12,356 nucleotides of DNA from an uncultured Oscillibacter sp. (GTDB lineage: Bacteria; Bacillota; Clostridia; Oscillospirales; Oscillospiraceae): contig CAMXNV010000046.1 of assembly GCA_947245315.1 (NCBI GenBank), forward strand, positions 1 to 12,356, written 5' to 3'. How positions within the stretch are numbered: the stretch's first letter is position 1; each line of letters opens with the position of its first letter. The position numbers and the translations under genes are program-made. Positions 5,379 to 11,817 of the stretch are shown here, in pieces. The notes beneath the pieces were generated by a model. That model saw only the letters and a list, made by a program, of their open reading frames with translations, did no database searches and was not told the origin of the DNA.

Positions 5379-6508
5379 GGCGAAAGAACCTGGGCCTCTA
5401 CATCCACGTCCCCTTCTGCAAGCAGAAGTGCGTCTACTGCGATTTCTACTCCCTCCCCCGCCGGGAGGAGGACATGGACGCCTATGCTGCCGCCCTGGAG
5501 GGCCAGCTGGAGCGGTTCTCCCAGGAGGCCAGGGACTACGACGTGACCAGCGTCTACTTCGGCGGCGGCACCCCCAGCTACCTTGGGGCGGCCCGGCTCT
5601 GCCGCTTGCTGGAGCGGGTCCGCGCTGTCTTCCATGTCTCCTATGGCGCGGAGATCACCCTGGAGGCCAACCCGGACTCCGCCCAGGACCCGGAGGACCT
5701 GGCCGCCCTCCGGCGGGCGGGGTTCAACCGGATTTCCCTGGGGATGCAATCCGCCGACAACGGGGAATTGAAGGCCATCGGCCGCGTCCACACCATGGCC
5801 CAGGTCCGCGCCGCCGTGGCGGCCGCCCGGAAGGCGGGCTTTGACAACCTCTCCCTGGACCTCATCTACGGCCTGCCGGGGCAGGACCTCCCCCGCTGGC
5901 GGGAGACCCTGGCCGCCGCTGCGGAGCTGGGGCCGGAGCACCTGTCCTGCTACGGCCTCAAGGCCGAGCCCGGGACCCCCCTCTACGCCCAGCGGGACGC
6001 CCTCCCCGGCGACGAGGTCCAGGCGGACATGTACCTGGAGACCGTGGACTTCCTGGAGGCCCGGGGCTGGACGCAGTACGAGATTTCCAACTTCGCCAAG
6101 CCCGGCCGGGAGTCCCGGCATAATCTGAAGTACTGGACCCTGGGGGAATACCTGGGCCTGGGCCCCGGGGCCCACTCGGATTTCCAGGGACGGCGCTTCG
6201 CCTGGGAGCGGGATTTGGACGCCTATCTCTCAGGCTCCCCCGGCTATTCAGAATGCCGCATCCTATCCCAACGGGAGCGGCAGGCGGAATATCTGATGCT
6301 GCGCCTCCGCCTGACCCAGGGGGTCCACCCGGACCACTTCGAGGGGCTGTTCGGCCTGGACTTCGCCCCCTTCTTGCCCTTCCTGGTGCGCTGCCGGGCG
6401 GCGGGCTACGCCATCTGCCGGGAGGGCGCCTGGCGGCTGACGCCCCGGGGCTTCCTGGTGTCCAACCAGATCATCGGCGAGCTGCTGGATTTGCTGCCGC
6501 CTCAATAA
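5372..6508 (+). CDS. hemW: HemW, radical SAM heme chaperone (coproporphyrinogen III oxidase-like)
   Basis: This 378-residue cytoplasmic protein belongs to the HemN/HemW radical SAM family. The 4Fe-4S cluster motif is C16-KQK-C20-VY-C23 in IHVPFCKQKCVYCDFYS. YFGGGTPS (62-69) is the SAM-binding glycine segment, followed by LEANPD (97-102), GMQS (124-127) and the diagnostic HNLKYW (250-255). The C-terminal part is the HemN_C domain. HemW has the CxxxCxxC motif but no oxidase activity; in Lactococcus and E. coli it carries heme and inserts it into acceptor proteins. I chose ATG 5372 over GTG 5363, since it overlaps the leader ORF stop. hemW is often next to lepA in Clostridia, but not here. Ten bases separate it from the CmpB-family gene, so they share a transcript. 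Old annotations call such genes hemN, but anaerobic HemN oxidases are longer. Confidence 0.93.
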   Translation: MLRRKNLGLYIHVPFCKQKCVYCDFYSLPRREEDMDAYAAALEGQLERFSQEARDYDVTSVYFGGGTPSYLGAARLCRLLERVRAVFHVSYGAEITLEANPDSAQDPEDLAALRRAGFNRISLGMQSADNGELKAIGRVHTMAQVRAAVAAARKAGFDNLSLDLIYGLPGQDLPRWRETLAAAAELGPEHLSCYGLKAEPGTPLYAQRDALPGDEVQADMYLETVDFLEARGWTQYEISNFAKPGRESRHNLKYWTLGEYLGLGPGAHSDFQGRRFAWERDLDAYLSGSPGYSECRILSQRERQAEYLMLRLRLTQGVHPDHFEGLFGLDFAPFLPFLVRCRAAGYAICREGAWRLTPRGFLVSNQIIGELLDLLPPQ

Positions 6509-6518
6509 AGGAGTTCTT

Positions 6519-7529
6519 ATGCACGTCTATTCCACGGGCCAATGGGTCCTGCTGTTTTTCTTCTACTGCTTCTGCGGCTGGGTCTGGGAGTCCTGCTATG
6601 TCTCCCTCTGCCAGCGGCGCTGGGTGAACCGGGGCTTCCTCCACGGGCCCCTGCTGCCCATCTACGGCTCCGGGGCCATCATCATCCTCCTGGCCACCAT
6701 CCCCGTGGCCCAGGACCTGCGGCTGGTCTGGCTCTTCGGCATGCTGGCCGCCACGGCCCTGGAGTACGTCACCGGGGACGTGATGGAGCGGATCTTCAAG
6801 GTCCGCTACTGGGACTACAGCAACCAGAAGTTCAACCTCAACGGGCACATCTGCCTCTCCAGCTCCATCGCCTGGGGCTTCTTCTCCATCCTGCTGGTCC
6901 GCTTCCTCCATCCCCCCGTCGCCCGGCTCCTGGCCCGGGTGCCCGCCTTCTGCGTGGCCCCCCTGGCCCACGGGCTGGCCATCGCCTTCACCGTGGACGC
7001 GGTCCGCTCCGTCCAGGCGGCCCTGGACCTGCGGGACCTGCTCATCAGGGCCATGGAGGAGAGCGAGGACCTGCGCCGCCTGGCCAAGCGGGCGGAGGTC
7101 TACGCCGCCTTTGCCGAGGACGACCTGCGCCGCTTCCGGGAACGGACGGAGCTGGAGAGCCAGCTTCTCCGCCACCGGGTGGAGGAGAATCGAGAGGAGC
7201 GCCGCCAGGCCCGGGCGGAGCGGGTGGAGTCCTCCCTCCGCCGCCTCACCGCCGCCAAGCTGGAGGTCCTCTCCGCCATCTCCGGCGCTCTGGAGACCTG
7301 CCGGAGCCATCTGGAGAACCTCCCCGACCTGCCTCCCGAAGCCCTGGAGCAGCGCCGGGCGGAGCTGGAAGAGGCCATCCGCCGGGTCCGGGACCGGGAG
7401 GCCACCGTCCGGAGCCGCACCGCCAAGACCTACCACCGCTCCCTGCGCCTCCTCCGGGCCCACCCCTCCGCCACGGCCAAGGAGTTCGCCGAGGTCCTGG
7501 AGCGCCTCAAAAAAATGGAGCGGGATTGA
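6519..7529 (+). CDS. CmpB-type membrane protein (putative ABC transporter permease) with a helical tail
   Basis: This 336-residue protein starts at ATG 6519, with AAAGGAG a few bases upstream and overlapping the hemW stop. Residues 8-165 hold about five membrane helices and the signature segments of the ABC_trans_CmpB family: NRGFLHGPLLPIYGSGA (37-53), ALEYVTGDVMERIF (80-93), YWDYSNQKFNLNGHICL (97-113). Despite the family name, no ATPase partner is nearby and a transport role is unproven. Residues 166-336 are nearly all charged helix rich in Arg, Glu, Leu and Ala, with a Pro break at 268-273. This predicts a long cytoplasmic coiled coil, far beyond the usual short tail of the family. The link to hemW may be only co-transcription. 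The tail could bind a partner or act as a membrane-anchored scaffold; this is inference. Confidence 0.8.
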   Translation: MHVYSTGQWVLLFFFYCFCGWVWESCYVSLCQRRWVNRGFLHGPLLPIYGSGAIIILLATIPVAQDLRLVWLFGMLAATALEYVTGDVMERIFKVRYWDYSNQKFNLNGHICLSSSIAWGFFSILLVRFLHPPVARLLARVPAFCVAPLAHGLAIAFTVDAVRSVQAALDLRDLLIRAMEESEDLRRLAKRAEVYAAFAEDDLRRFRERTELESQLLRHRVEENREERRQARAERVESSLRRLTAAKLEVLSAISGALETCRSHLENLPDLPPEALEQRRAELEEAIRRVRDREATVRSRTAKTYHRSLRLLRAHPSATAKEFAEVLERLKKMERD

Positions 7530-7536
7530 TCCCTCT

Positions 7537-7576
7537 AAAAAACAAAAACAGCCCGGCGCGGTTTTCCGCGCCGGGC
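7537..7576 (-). terminator. Strong terminator after the endolysin gene, shared with the CmpB gene
   Basis: A perfect 11-bp stem, GCCCGGCGCGG (7551-7561) and CCGCGCCGGGC (7566-7576), closes a TTTT loop. On the minus strand it is followed by a T-rich tract (complement of 7537-7549), so it terminates the endolysin transcript. On the plus strand the tail CTCTTCAT is weaker. Confidence 0.88.
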
Positions 7577-7597
7577 CTCTTCATACCCCCGGGACTC

Positions 7598-8242
7598 TCA
7601 GCCCTTCCACTTGGCAAAGCGCAGTAGCATGGTGCAAAGCTGCTGCCGGGTCACGCTCTCCCGGAGCTTCAGGTCCCCGGAGGCGTCTCCGGTGAGGATG
7701 CCGTTTTTTACGGCCCACTCCACGCCCTCCTTGTGGGCCGGGCTGGGTGTGTTGTCCATCTGCGTCACCTCCTTCTCGTAGCGGGGGCGCACCGCCCCCA
7801 CGATCTCCTTCCAGGGCCGGTTCTTCCGGCATACCATGCCCCCGTCGCTTTGGCTCCCGGCGAGGCTGGTGTTGCCCTCTATGGCCGTCACGCCCTTGGG
7901 GGTGACCTGCTCCACGAGCCCCGTGTGATCCGTGGCCCCGCCGCCGGGGAAGTCGTAGATCACTACATCTCCGGGGCGGTAGTCCCCCGTCACCCATAGT
8001 CCGGCCTTTTGGGCCGCCCGCATCAGCGCCCCGCAGGAGGCCGTCCGCAGGGGGAGCAGCTTGGCTGCCCCCGCCTGGTCGAAGCACCACTGTACAAAAA
8101 CCATGCACCAGGGGTAGGCTTTGCCGGAGACGGCGTGCCCATAGTACCAGGTGTTGTACTTCACCTGGTTTGAGTACGGCGGGGCCTCCTTGATCCCCAA
8201 CTCCCTCCGGGCGACGTTCAGCACCTCCTCAACCGTCGCCAT
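7598..8242 (-). CDS. CHAP-domain peptidoglycan hydrolase (endolysin-like) with a C-terminal wall-binding motif
   Basis: This 214-residue protein lacks a signal peptide. Residues 1-155 are a CHAP (NlpC/P60-like) cysteine amidase/peptidase domain with the catalytic cysteine in YPWCMVFVQWCF (C46), histidine in DHTGLVEQV (H106), and polar third residue in EGNTS (E122/N124). Residues 168-211 (GVEWAVKNGILTGD, then LRESVTRQQLCTMLLRF) form one SLH-like repeat, the wall-anchoring motif seen on many Clostridia phage lysins. The start ATG 8242 has GGAGGG eight bases upstream and overlaps the end of the holin-like gene by 14 bases. Lacking a signal, the enzyme would need the adjacent holin-like protein to reach the wall, as in phage lysis. 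No phage structural genes are in the window, so a prophage remnant and a domesticated lysis gene are both possible. Confidence 0.88.
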   Translation of the reverse strand: MATVEEVLNVARRELGIKEAPPYSNQVKYNTWYYGHAVSGKAYPWCMVFVQWCFDQAGAAKLLPLRTASCGALMRAAQKAGLWVTGDYRPGDVVIYDFPGGGATDHTGLVEQVTPKGVTAIEGNTSLAGSQSDGGMVCRKNRPWKEIVGAVRPRYEKEVTQMDNTPSPAHKEGVEWAVKNGILTGDASGDLKLRESVTRQQLCTMLLRFAKWKG

Positions 8243-8447
8243 GTCCGCCGCCCTCCAGCGCGTCCTGTACCTTCTGGCTCTGGGTGCCGAAGTAGAACGC
8301 GATGACCACGGTGTAGACGGTCATAAAATCCTGGCTGATCCGCCCCGCCGCCGCCATCCAGACGAACACCCCGGTCAAGGCCAGCGTCACCAGGCTCTTC
8401 ACGCTGAGGAGATTCCCCAGCCGCTTCCAAAGAATCGTATCTCTCAT
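8229..8447 (-). CDS. Holin-like small membrane protein
   Basis: This 72-residue protein has a charged N-terminus (MRDTILWKR), two predicted membrane helices at about 16-36 (VKSLVTLALTGVFVWMAA) and 40-57 (MTVYTVVIAFYFGTQ), and a short polar tail (QKVQDALEGGGHGDG). GGGAGG sits four to five bases before ATG 8447. Size, topology and a 14-base overlap with the endolysin gene fit a phage holin, which makes membrane holes that release the lysin. I cannot assign a named holin family. A short GTG- or TTG-started reading frame ends in ATGA at this start codon but looks too weak to call. The 430 bases beyond, up to the tRNA genes, hold only the 7-bp tandem repeat and palindromes described separately. 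Confidence 0.7.
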   Translation of the reverse strand: MRDTILWKRLGNLLSVKSLVTLALTGVFVWMAAAGRISQDFMTVYTVVIAFYFGTQSQKVQDALEGGGHGDG

Positions 8448-8733
8448 ATAACCTCCCTTCTCGATCCCCTCCAGAAAGAGGACCGCCCGCGCGGATAGGT
8501 TGATTGATCCGCAAATCCAGCAAGCTTCCGCCTCACCTCCTCAAAAAAGCGGGAAGCCTCCAAGAAAAATGCACAAAACCGGGCAACTAAAAAATAAAAA
8601 GCTTCTGTCCGCAGCCAAAAAAAGAAAAGCCCTGGAATTTCCCCATTCCAAGACTATTCCGTAGCAGATGAAAACAGTATTTCTAACCAAGCGATCTGCC
8701 CCCAAAAGGAAGCTGCACCGATTCCCAGTCCCC

Positions 8734-8775
8734 CGTCTCTCGTCCTTCGTCTCTCGTCCCCCGTCCCCCGTTACC
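8734..8775. repeat. Tandem 7-bp repeat, consensus CGTCYCY
   Basis: Six consecutive heptads are in register: CGTCTCT, CGTCCTT, CGTCTCT, CGTCCCC, CGTCCCC, CGTTACC. The first three bases are constant and the last four vary among pyrimidines, apart from the last unit. The repeat ends directly against the palindrome that begins at 8776. Confidence 0.7.
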
Positions 8776-8879
8776 TCCTCCCGCAAACCAGCGGAGCGTT
8801 TGCGGGAGGAAAGCGAAGAAATTCCCATCATAGCGCAGTTTTCGGCGAAGCCGGAAACGGAGCGGTGATGGGAATTTCT
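8776..8879. repeat. Palindromic intergenic repeat, copy 2 (AGCGRAGC-loop family)
   Basis: A perfect 13-bp stem, TCCTCCCGCAAAC (8776-8788) and GTTTGCGGGAGGA (8798-8810), closes a CAGCGGAGC loop. A second perfect 14-bp stem, AGAAATTCCCATCA (8817-8830) and TGATGGGAATTTCT (8866-8879), encloses a nested hairpin, GTTTTCGGC/GCCGGAAAC. It resembles copy 1 at 63-163. The second stem ends four bases from the tRNA CCA end, so it could also act as terminator or processing signal. Confidence 0.75.
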
Positions 8880-8883
8880 GAGC

Positions 8884-8976
8884 TGGCGCGGAAGGAGGGA
8901 TTTGAACCCTCGCGCCGGTTTTATCCAGCCTACTCCCTTAGCAGGGGAGCCCCTTCGGCCACTTGGGTACTTCCGC
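8884..8976 (-). tRNA. tRNA-Ser (anticodon GCU)
   Basis: The 7-bp acceptor stem pairs GCGGAAG (complement of 8970-8976) with CTTCCGC (complement of 8888-8894), followed by discriminator G and an encoded CCA (8884-8886). The anticodon arm is closed by CTCCC/GGGAG with GCU at 8940-8942. There is a long type-II variable arm, a T arm with GGTTCAAAT, and a D arm with GTGGCCGAAGGGG. It reads AGY serine codons. It is the second gene of a two-tRNA unit, 22 bases after tRNA-Ser(UGA). Confidence 0.96.
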
Positions 8977-8998
8977 AGGTATTCGCTTTTATTAAAGT

Positions 8999-9086
8999 TG
9001 GCGGAGAGAGTGGGATTCGAACCCACGGGCACTTGCATGCCGCCGGTTTTCAAGACCGGTTCCTTCAACCACTCGGACATCTCTCC
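8999..9086 (-). tRNA. tRNA-Ser (anticodon UGA)
   Basis: The acceptor stem pairs GGAGAGA (complement of 9080-9086) with TCTCTCC (complement of 9003-9009), with discriminator G and encoded CCA (8999-9001). The anticodon arm CCGGTC/AACCGG displays UGA (complement of 9050-9052). A long variable arm with GGCATGCAAGTGCC and the T arm GTGGGTTCGAATCCCAC complete a type-II serine tRNA reading UCN codons. It is first in the unit, behind a strong promoter. Confidence 0.96.
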
Positions 9087-9122
9087 ACTTAGAAGGTGTA
9101 CCGTCTCTTGAACACGACATAC

Positions 9123-9152
9123 ATCATAGCATACCCGCCCCTACTTTGTCAA
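9123..9152 (-). promoter_or_regulatory. Promoter of the tRNA-Ser pair
   Basis: On the minus strand, a perfect TTGACA (complement of 9147-9152) and TATGAT (complement of 9123-9128) are 18 bases apart, with TGC directly before the -10. This is the closest match to consensus in the window. Confidence 0.88.
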
Positions 9153-9223
9153 CAGGATTTTCCTCAATTCCAACCGAAGAACCACGCCGCCGCCCGAAAG
9201 CCCGGCGGCCCATCGCAGGGGGA

Positions 9224-9252
9224 TTGCAAGGGGCCGCGATTTGTGATAGAAT
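9224..9252 (+). promoter_or_regulatory. Promoter of the 40-residue membrane peptide gene
   Basis: TTGCAA (9224-9229) and TAGAAT (9247-9252) are 17 bases apart. Transcription would start near 9259, 30 bases before the ATG. Between this and the divergent tRNA promoter lies a GC-rich hairpin, GCCGCCG/CGGCGGC (9186-9208 region). Confidence 0.65.
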
Positions 9253-9288
9253 CAAGACAATCAACCGGAAAGGCAGGGGGGCGTATCC

Positions 9289-9411
9289 ATGGAATGGTAT
9301 GAGAACATGACGAAGCTGGAACGGAAACAATTCTGGGGCGTAATCGCCACAAGTGTAGTGGGAACCATCCTGATCCTGTTAGTGCCCGTCGTCTGCCGCT
9401 TTATCTTTTGA
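9289..9411 (+). CDS. 40-residue single-pass membrane peptide, unknown function
   Basis: ATG 9289 to TGA 9411 encodes a peptide with an amphipathic charged N-terminus (MEWYENMTKLERKQFWG) and one membrane helix (about residues 18-40, IATSVVGTILILLVPVV then CRFIF). It sits between a 17-spaced promoter and a strong terminator that starts 17 bases past the stop, so it looks like a complete monocistronic gene. The ribosome binding site (AGGGGGG about seven bases upstream) is moderate. The reading frame lacks the strong GC third-position bias of its neighbours, as is common in tiny genes. I do not recognise a family. A toxin of a type I system was considered, but no antisense RNA gene is evident. 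Confidence 0.6.
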   Translation: MEWYENMTKLERKQFWGVIATSVVGTILILLVPVVCRFIF

Positions 9412-9427
9412 CGGGCGCACGCGCTCA

Positions 9428-9466
9428 TCGGGGGACTGTTCATGGAGGACAGTTCCCCGATTTTTT
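9428..9466 (+). terminator. Terminator of the membrane peptide gene
   Basis: A 12-bp stem pairs TCGGGGGACTGT (9428-9439) with ACAGTTCCCCGA (9449-9460), with one G-T wobble, and is followed by TTTTTT at 9461-9466. Confidence 0.93.
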
Positions 9467-9548
9467 CATCTCAGCGTCCAGCCGCGCGACGTGCATCCAA
9501 AAAGGGTCCTCCCCCCAAGCCGAACCCCATCAAACACCCAGCCGCGCC

Positions 9549-10256
9549 TCACCCCTCCCGGTAGATGCTCCCCGGCTCCGCGTCGATGCCGTTGAGGCAC
9601 AGCAGCTCCTCCACGGTGACAAACCAATACCCCTCCTCCTGGAGGCGGTCCACCACCCGCAGCGCCGCCTCCACCGACGTGGGATAGATATCATGGAGCA
9701 GGATGATGCTGTTGGGCTTCACGTCCCGCAGGATGGCCTGGGCCGACTGCTCCGCATTCCGGCTCTCCCAGTCCCGGGGGTCCACGGACCAGCGCACCAG
9801 GGGCACGTCAAAGCTCTTCTCCGCCCCCTCGGACACATAGCCGTAGGGAGGGCGCAGCCAGAACTCCCCCTCCCCCAGCAGGTCCCGCAGGGCCTCCTCC
9901 GTGCGGCTCACCTCTTCCTCCACCTGCCCCGCGCAGGGGCCCTCCAGCTTCCGGTGGCTCCAGGTGTGGTTGCCGATCTGGTGGCCCTCCTCCGCCATGC
10001 GGACCACCAGCTCCGGGCTCTCCCCGATCTTTTGGCCGATGAGAAAAAAGGTGGCCCGCACGCCCCGCTCCTTCAGGCCGTCCAGGAGGCGGCCCGTGGT
10101 GGCGGCGTTGGGACCGTCGTCAAAGGTCAGGGCCACGTACTTCTCCCCCGCCGGGAGGTCCGCCTCCGCCGAGGCCGGGACCTCTCCGCGGGCAGCGCAG
10201 AGCGCCGCCAGGGCCAGCCCCAGCAGCAGACACACAATCGGATACTTTCTTCGCAT
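9549..10256 (-). CDS. Secreted polysaccharide deacetylase (CE4, NodB homology)
   Basis: This 235-residue protein has an N-terminal signal or anchor (MRRKYP, then a hydrophobic run 7-22). The NodB homology domain follows with all five motifs intact: TFDDGP (44-49, D46/D47), HTWSH (97-101, metal-binding His), RPPYG (135-139), SVDPRDW (157-163) and ILLHDI (185-190). It should remove acetyl groups from N-acetylated cell-wall sugars outside the membrane, with a metal held by Asp-His-His. I chose ATG 10256, with AAGGGGG eight bases upstream; GTG 10277 has no ribosome binding site. Spore cortex PdaA/PdaB enzymes are in the same family. CATACTA upstream (complement of 10285-10291) resembles a sigma-G -10 but has no matching -35, so sporulation control is only a guess. 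It follows the rplQ terminator and is monocistronic. Confidence 0.92.
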   Translation of the reverse strand: MRRKYPIVCLLLGLALAALCAARGEVPASAEADLPAGEKYVALTFDDGPNAATTGRLLDGLKERGVRATFFLIGQKIGESPELVVRMAEEGHQIGNHTWSHRKLEGPCAGQVEEEVSRTEEALRDLLGEGEFWLRPPYGYVSEGAEKSFDVPLVRWSVDPRDWESRNAEQSAQAILRDVKPNSIILLHDIYPTSVEAALRVVDRLQEEGYWFVTVEELLCLNGIDAEPGSIYREG

Positions 10257-10328
10257 CGCACAGCCCCCTTTGTTCACTCAGGCCTAGTATGCGCAGAAAC
10301 CGCTCCCTTTCCCTTGGAAAATAAACGC

Positions 10329-10377
10329 AAAAAAAGACAGGAGGCTTCGCCATGGGTTCCCATGACAAAGCCCCCTG
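10329..10377 (-). terminator. Terminator of the alpha ribosomal operon after rplQ
   Basis: On the minus strand, a long imperfect stem (about 19 positions per arm, containing CATGGG AA CCCATG at the tip and CAGG/CCTG at the base, 10338-10377) is followed by a run of seven T (complement of 10329-10335), 12 bases after rplQ. Confidence 0.88.
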
Positions 10378-10389
10378 ATTCCAATTCGC

Positions 10390-10725
10390 TCAGACCAGCT
10401 CGATGACGGCGGTCTCCGCGGCGTCGCCCCGGCGGATGCCGGTGCGGATGATCCGGGTGTAGCCGCCGTTGCGCTCCGCGTAGGTGGGCGCAATCTCCTT
10501 GAAGAGCTTCTTGCACACGTCCTCCCGGGTGATGAAGCTCATGGCCTGCCGGTAGGCCGCCAGGTCGCTCTTCTTGCCCAGGGTAATCATTTTCTCAGCC
10601 AGAGGCTTGATCTCCTTGGCCCGGGTGACGGTGGTCTCCATCTTCCCGTGGTCCAGGAAATCGGTCACCTGCTGACGCAGCATGGCTCTGCGCTGGTCAG
10701 AGGTCTTGCCGAGTTTACGAGGCAT
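10390..10725 (-). CDS. rplQ: 50S ribosomal protein bL17
   Basis: This 111-residue protein is full-length bL17, a large-subunit protein near the exit tunnel. It begins MPRKLGKTSDQRRAMLRQQV, continues with the conserved TRAKEIKPLAEKMITLGKK (39-57), and ends GGYTRIIRTGIRRGDAAETAVIELV. AAGGAGG sits a few bases before ATG 10725. It is the last gene of the alpha operon, 67 bases after rpoA; that gap holds a GC-rich palindrome (10774-10792) directly after the rpoA stop. In many Firmicutes the ECF transporter genes follow rplQ, but here a terminator and an unrelated deacetylase do. Confidence 0.97.
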   Translation of the reverse strand: MPRKLGKTSDQRRAMLRQQVTDFLDHGKMETTVTRAKEIKPLAEKMITLGKKSDLAAYRQAMSFITREDVCKKLFKEIAPTYAERNGGYTRIIRTGIRRGDAAETAVIELV

Positions 10726-10792
10726 TTCGGTTTCCTCCTTACTTGTTTATCATGCGGCAGTCTTCTACTGTCTCAGCCCCCGCGGGGAGCTG

Positions 10793-11737
10793 TCAATTGT
10801 TCTCCTCGTCGGCCAGGTGCAGGCCCATCATGGCCAGCTTGTTGATGACCTCCTCCAGGGACTTGCGTCCCAGGTTCCGGACCTTCATCATCTCGTCCTC
10901 GGTCTTGGAGATCAGGTCCTCCACCGTGTTGATGTTGGCCCGTTTCAGGCAGTTGAAGCTCCGGACGCTGAGGTCCAGCTCCTCAATGGTCATCTCCAGC
11001 ACCTTGTCGCGCTGGGCCTCCGCCTTCTCCACCAGGGTGGGCCGGCTGCCGACGTTCTCACTCAGGTTGGTGAACAGCGTAAAGTGGTCGCAGAGAATCT
11101 TGGCCCCCAGGGATACGGCGTCCCGGGCGGAGATCGTGCCGTCCGTCCAGACCTCCAGCGTCAGCTTGTCGAAGTCGCTGGAGGCGCCCACGCGGGTGGG
11201 CTCCACGGTATAGTTGACCTTGTACACCGGGGTGTAAATGGAGTCCACTCCAATGGTGCCGATCACATTCTGCTGGGGCTTGTTGTGGTCGGCGGGGACA
11301 TAGCCCCGGCCATGGGAGAGGGTGATCTCCATATTCAGCGCCGCCCCATTGTCCAGCGTGGCAATGTGCAGCTCGGGGTTCAGCACCTCTACCTCGCCGT
11401 CGGCCTTGATATCGCCCGCCGTCACCACGCAGGGGCCCACCGCCTCAATATAGACCGTTTTCACGGTCTCGCTGTGGAGCTTGGTCAAAAGCCCCTTCAC
11501 GTTCAGCACGATCTCCGTCACATCCTCCTTCACGCCGGGGATGGTGGAAAATTCATGCTGGACGCCGGCAATCTTGATGGTGGTCGGCGCGGTGCCGGGC
11601 AGGGAAGAGAGCATCACGCGGCGCAGGGCGTTCCCAAGAGTGGTGCCAAAGCCGCGCTCCAGCGGCTCTACGACATACTTGCCATAGGTCGCGTCTCCCG
11701 GTGTCTCGATACTTTCAATCTGGGGCTTGTCAATCAC
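10793..11737 (-). CDS. rpoA: DNA-directed RNA polymerase subunit alpha
   Basis: This 314-residue subunit is full length. The N-terminal domain (about 1-230) carries the assembly motifs: YVVEPLERGFGTTLGNALRR (21-40) for dimerisation, and the insert with GYVPADHNK. The C-terminal domain (about 245-310, LDLSVRSFNCLKRANINTV... VRNLGRKSLEEVINKL) binds UP-element DNA and activators. The start is GTG 11737, with AAGGAGGG six bases upstream. The 80-base gap from rpsD holds a 7-bp hairpin (GGCGGCG 11766-11772 with CGCCGCC 11777-11783) that might tune read-through. The order rpsD, rpoA, rplQ is the standard end of the alpha operon. Confidence 0.98.
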   Translation of the reverse strand: MIDKPQIESIETPGDATYGKYVVEPLERGFGTTLGNALRRVMLSSLPGTAPTTIKIAGVQHEFSTIPGVKEDVTEIVLNVKGLLTKLHSETVKTVYIEAVGPCVVTAGDIKADGEVEVLNPELHIATLDNGAALNMEITLSHGRGYVPADHNKPQQNVIGTIGVDSIYTPVYKVNYTVEPTRVGASSDFDKLTLEVWTDGTISARDAVSLGAKILCDHFTLFTNLSENVGSRPTLVEKAEAQRDKVLEMTIEELDLSVRSFNCLKRANINTVEDLISKTEDEMMKVRNLGRKSLEEVINKLAMMGLHLADEENN

Positions 11738-11817
11738 GCAGTACCCTCCTTCATCTTCTCAACGCGGCGGCGCGGACGCCGCCTCTGGTTCCTGTCATGA
11801 TCGAGGGTATCCTCCAA

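Noticed and set aside
5024..6175. Long open frame on the minus strand (383 codons) opposite hemW
   Set aside because: It antisenses conserved hemW motifs and continues into palindromic repeats; no family features.
8448..8560. Short minus-strand frame starting at GTG or TTG and ending in ATGA at the holin start
   Set aside because: The end overlap is suggestive of coupling, but starts are weak, spacing to AGGAGG is wrong (it overlaps the GTG), and I recognise no family. It could be a decayed upstream phage gene.
8541..9080. Minus-strand frame of 179 codons across both tRNA genes
   Set aside because: It runs through two clear tRNA-Ser genes and the palindromic repeat.
10257..10330. Sigma-G promoter for the deacetylase
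   Set aside because: CATACTA at the right kind of place fits the -10, but no GMATR lies 17-18 bases upstream.
9408..10406. Plus-strand frame of 332 codons opposite the deacetylase
   Set aside because: The minus frame has all five CE4 motifs and a signal sequence; the plus frame has none and crosses the rplQ terminator.
10682..11800. Plus-strand frame of 372 codons opposite rpoA
   Set aside because: Shadow of rpoA, which is unmistakable on the minus strand.
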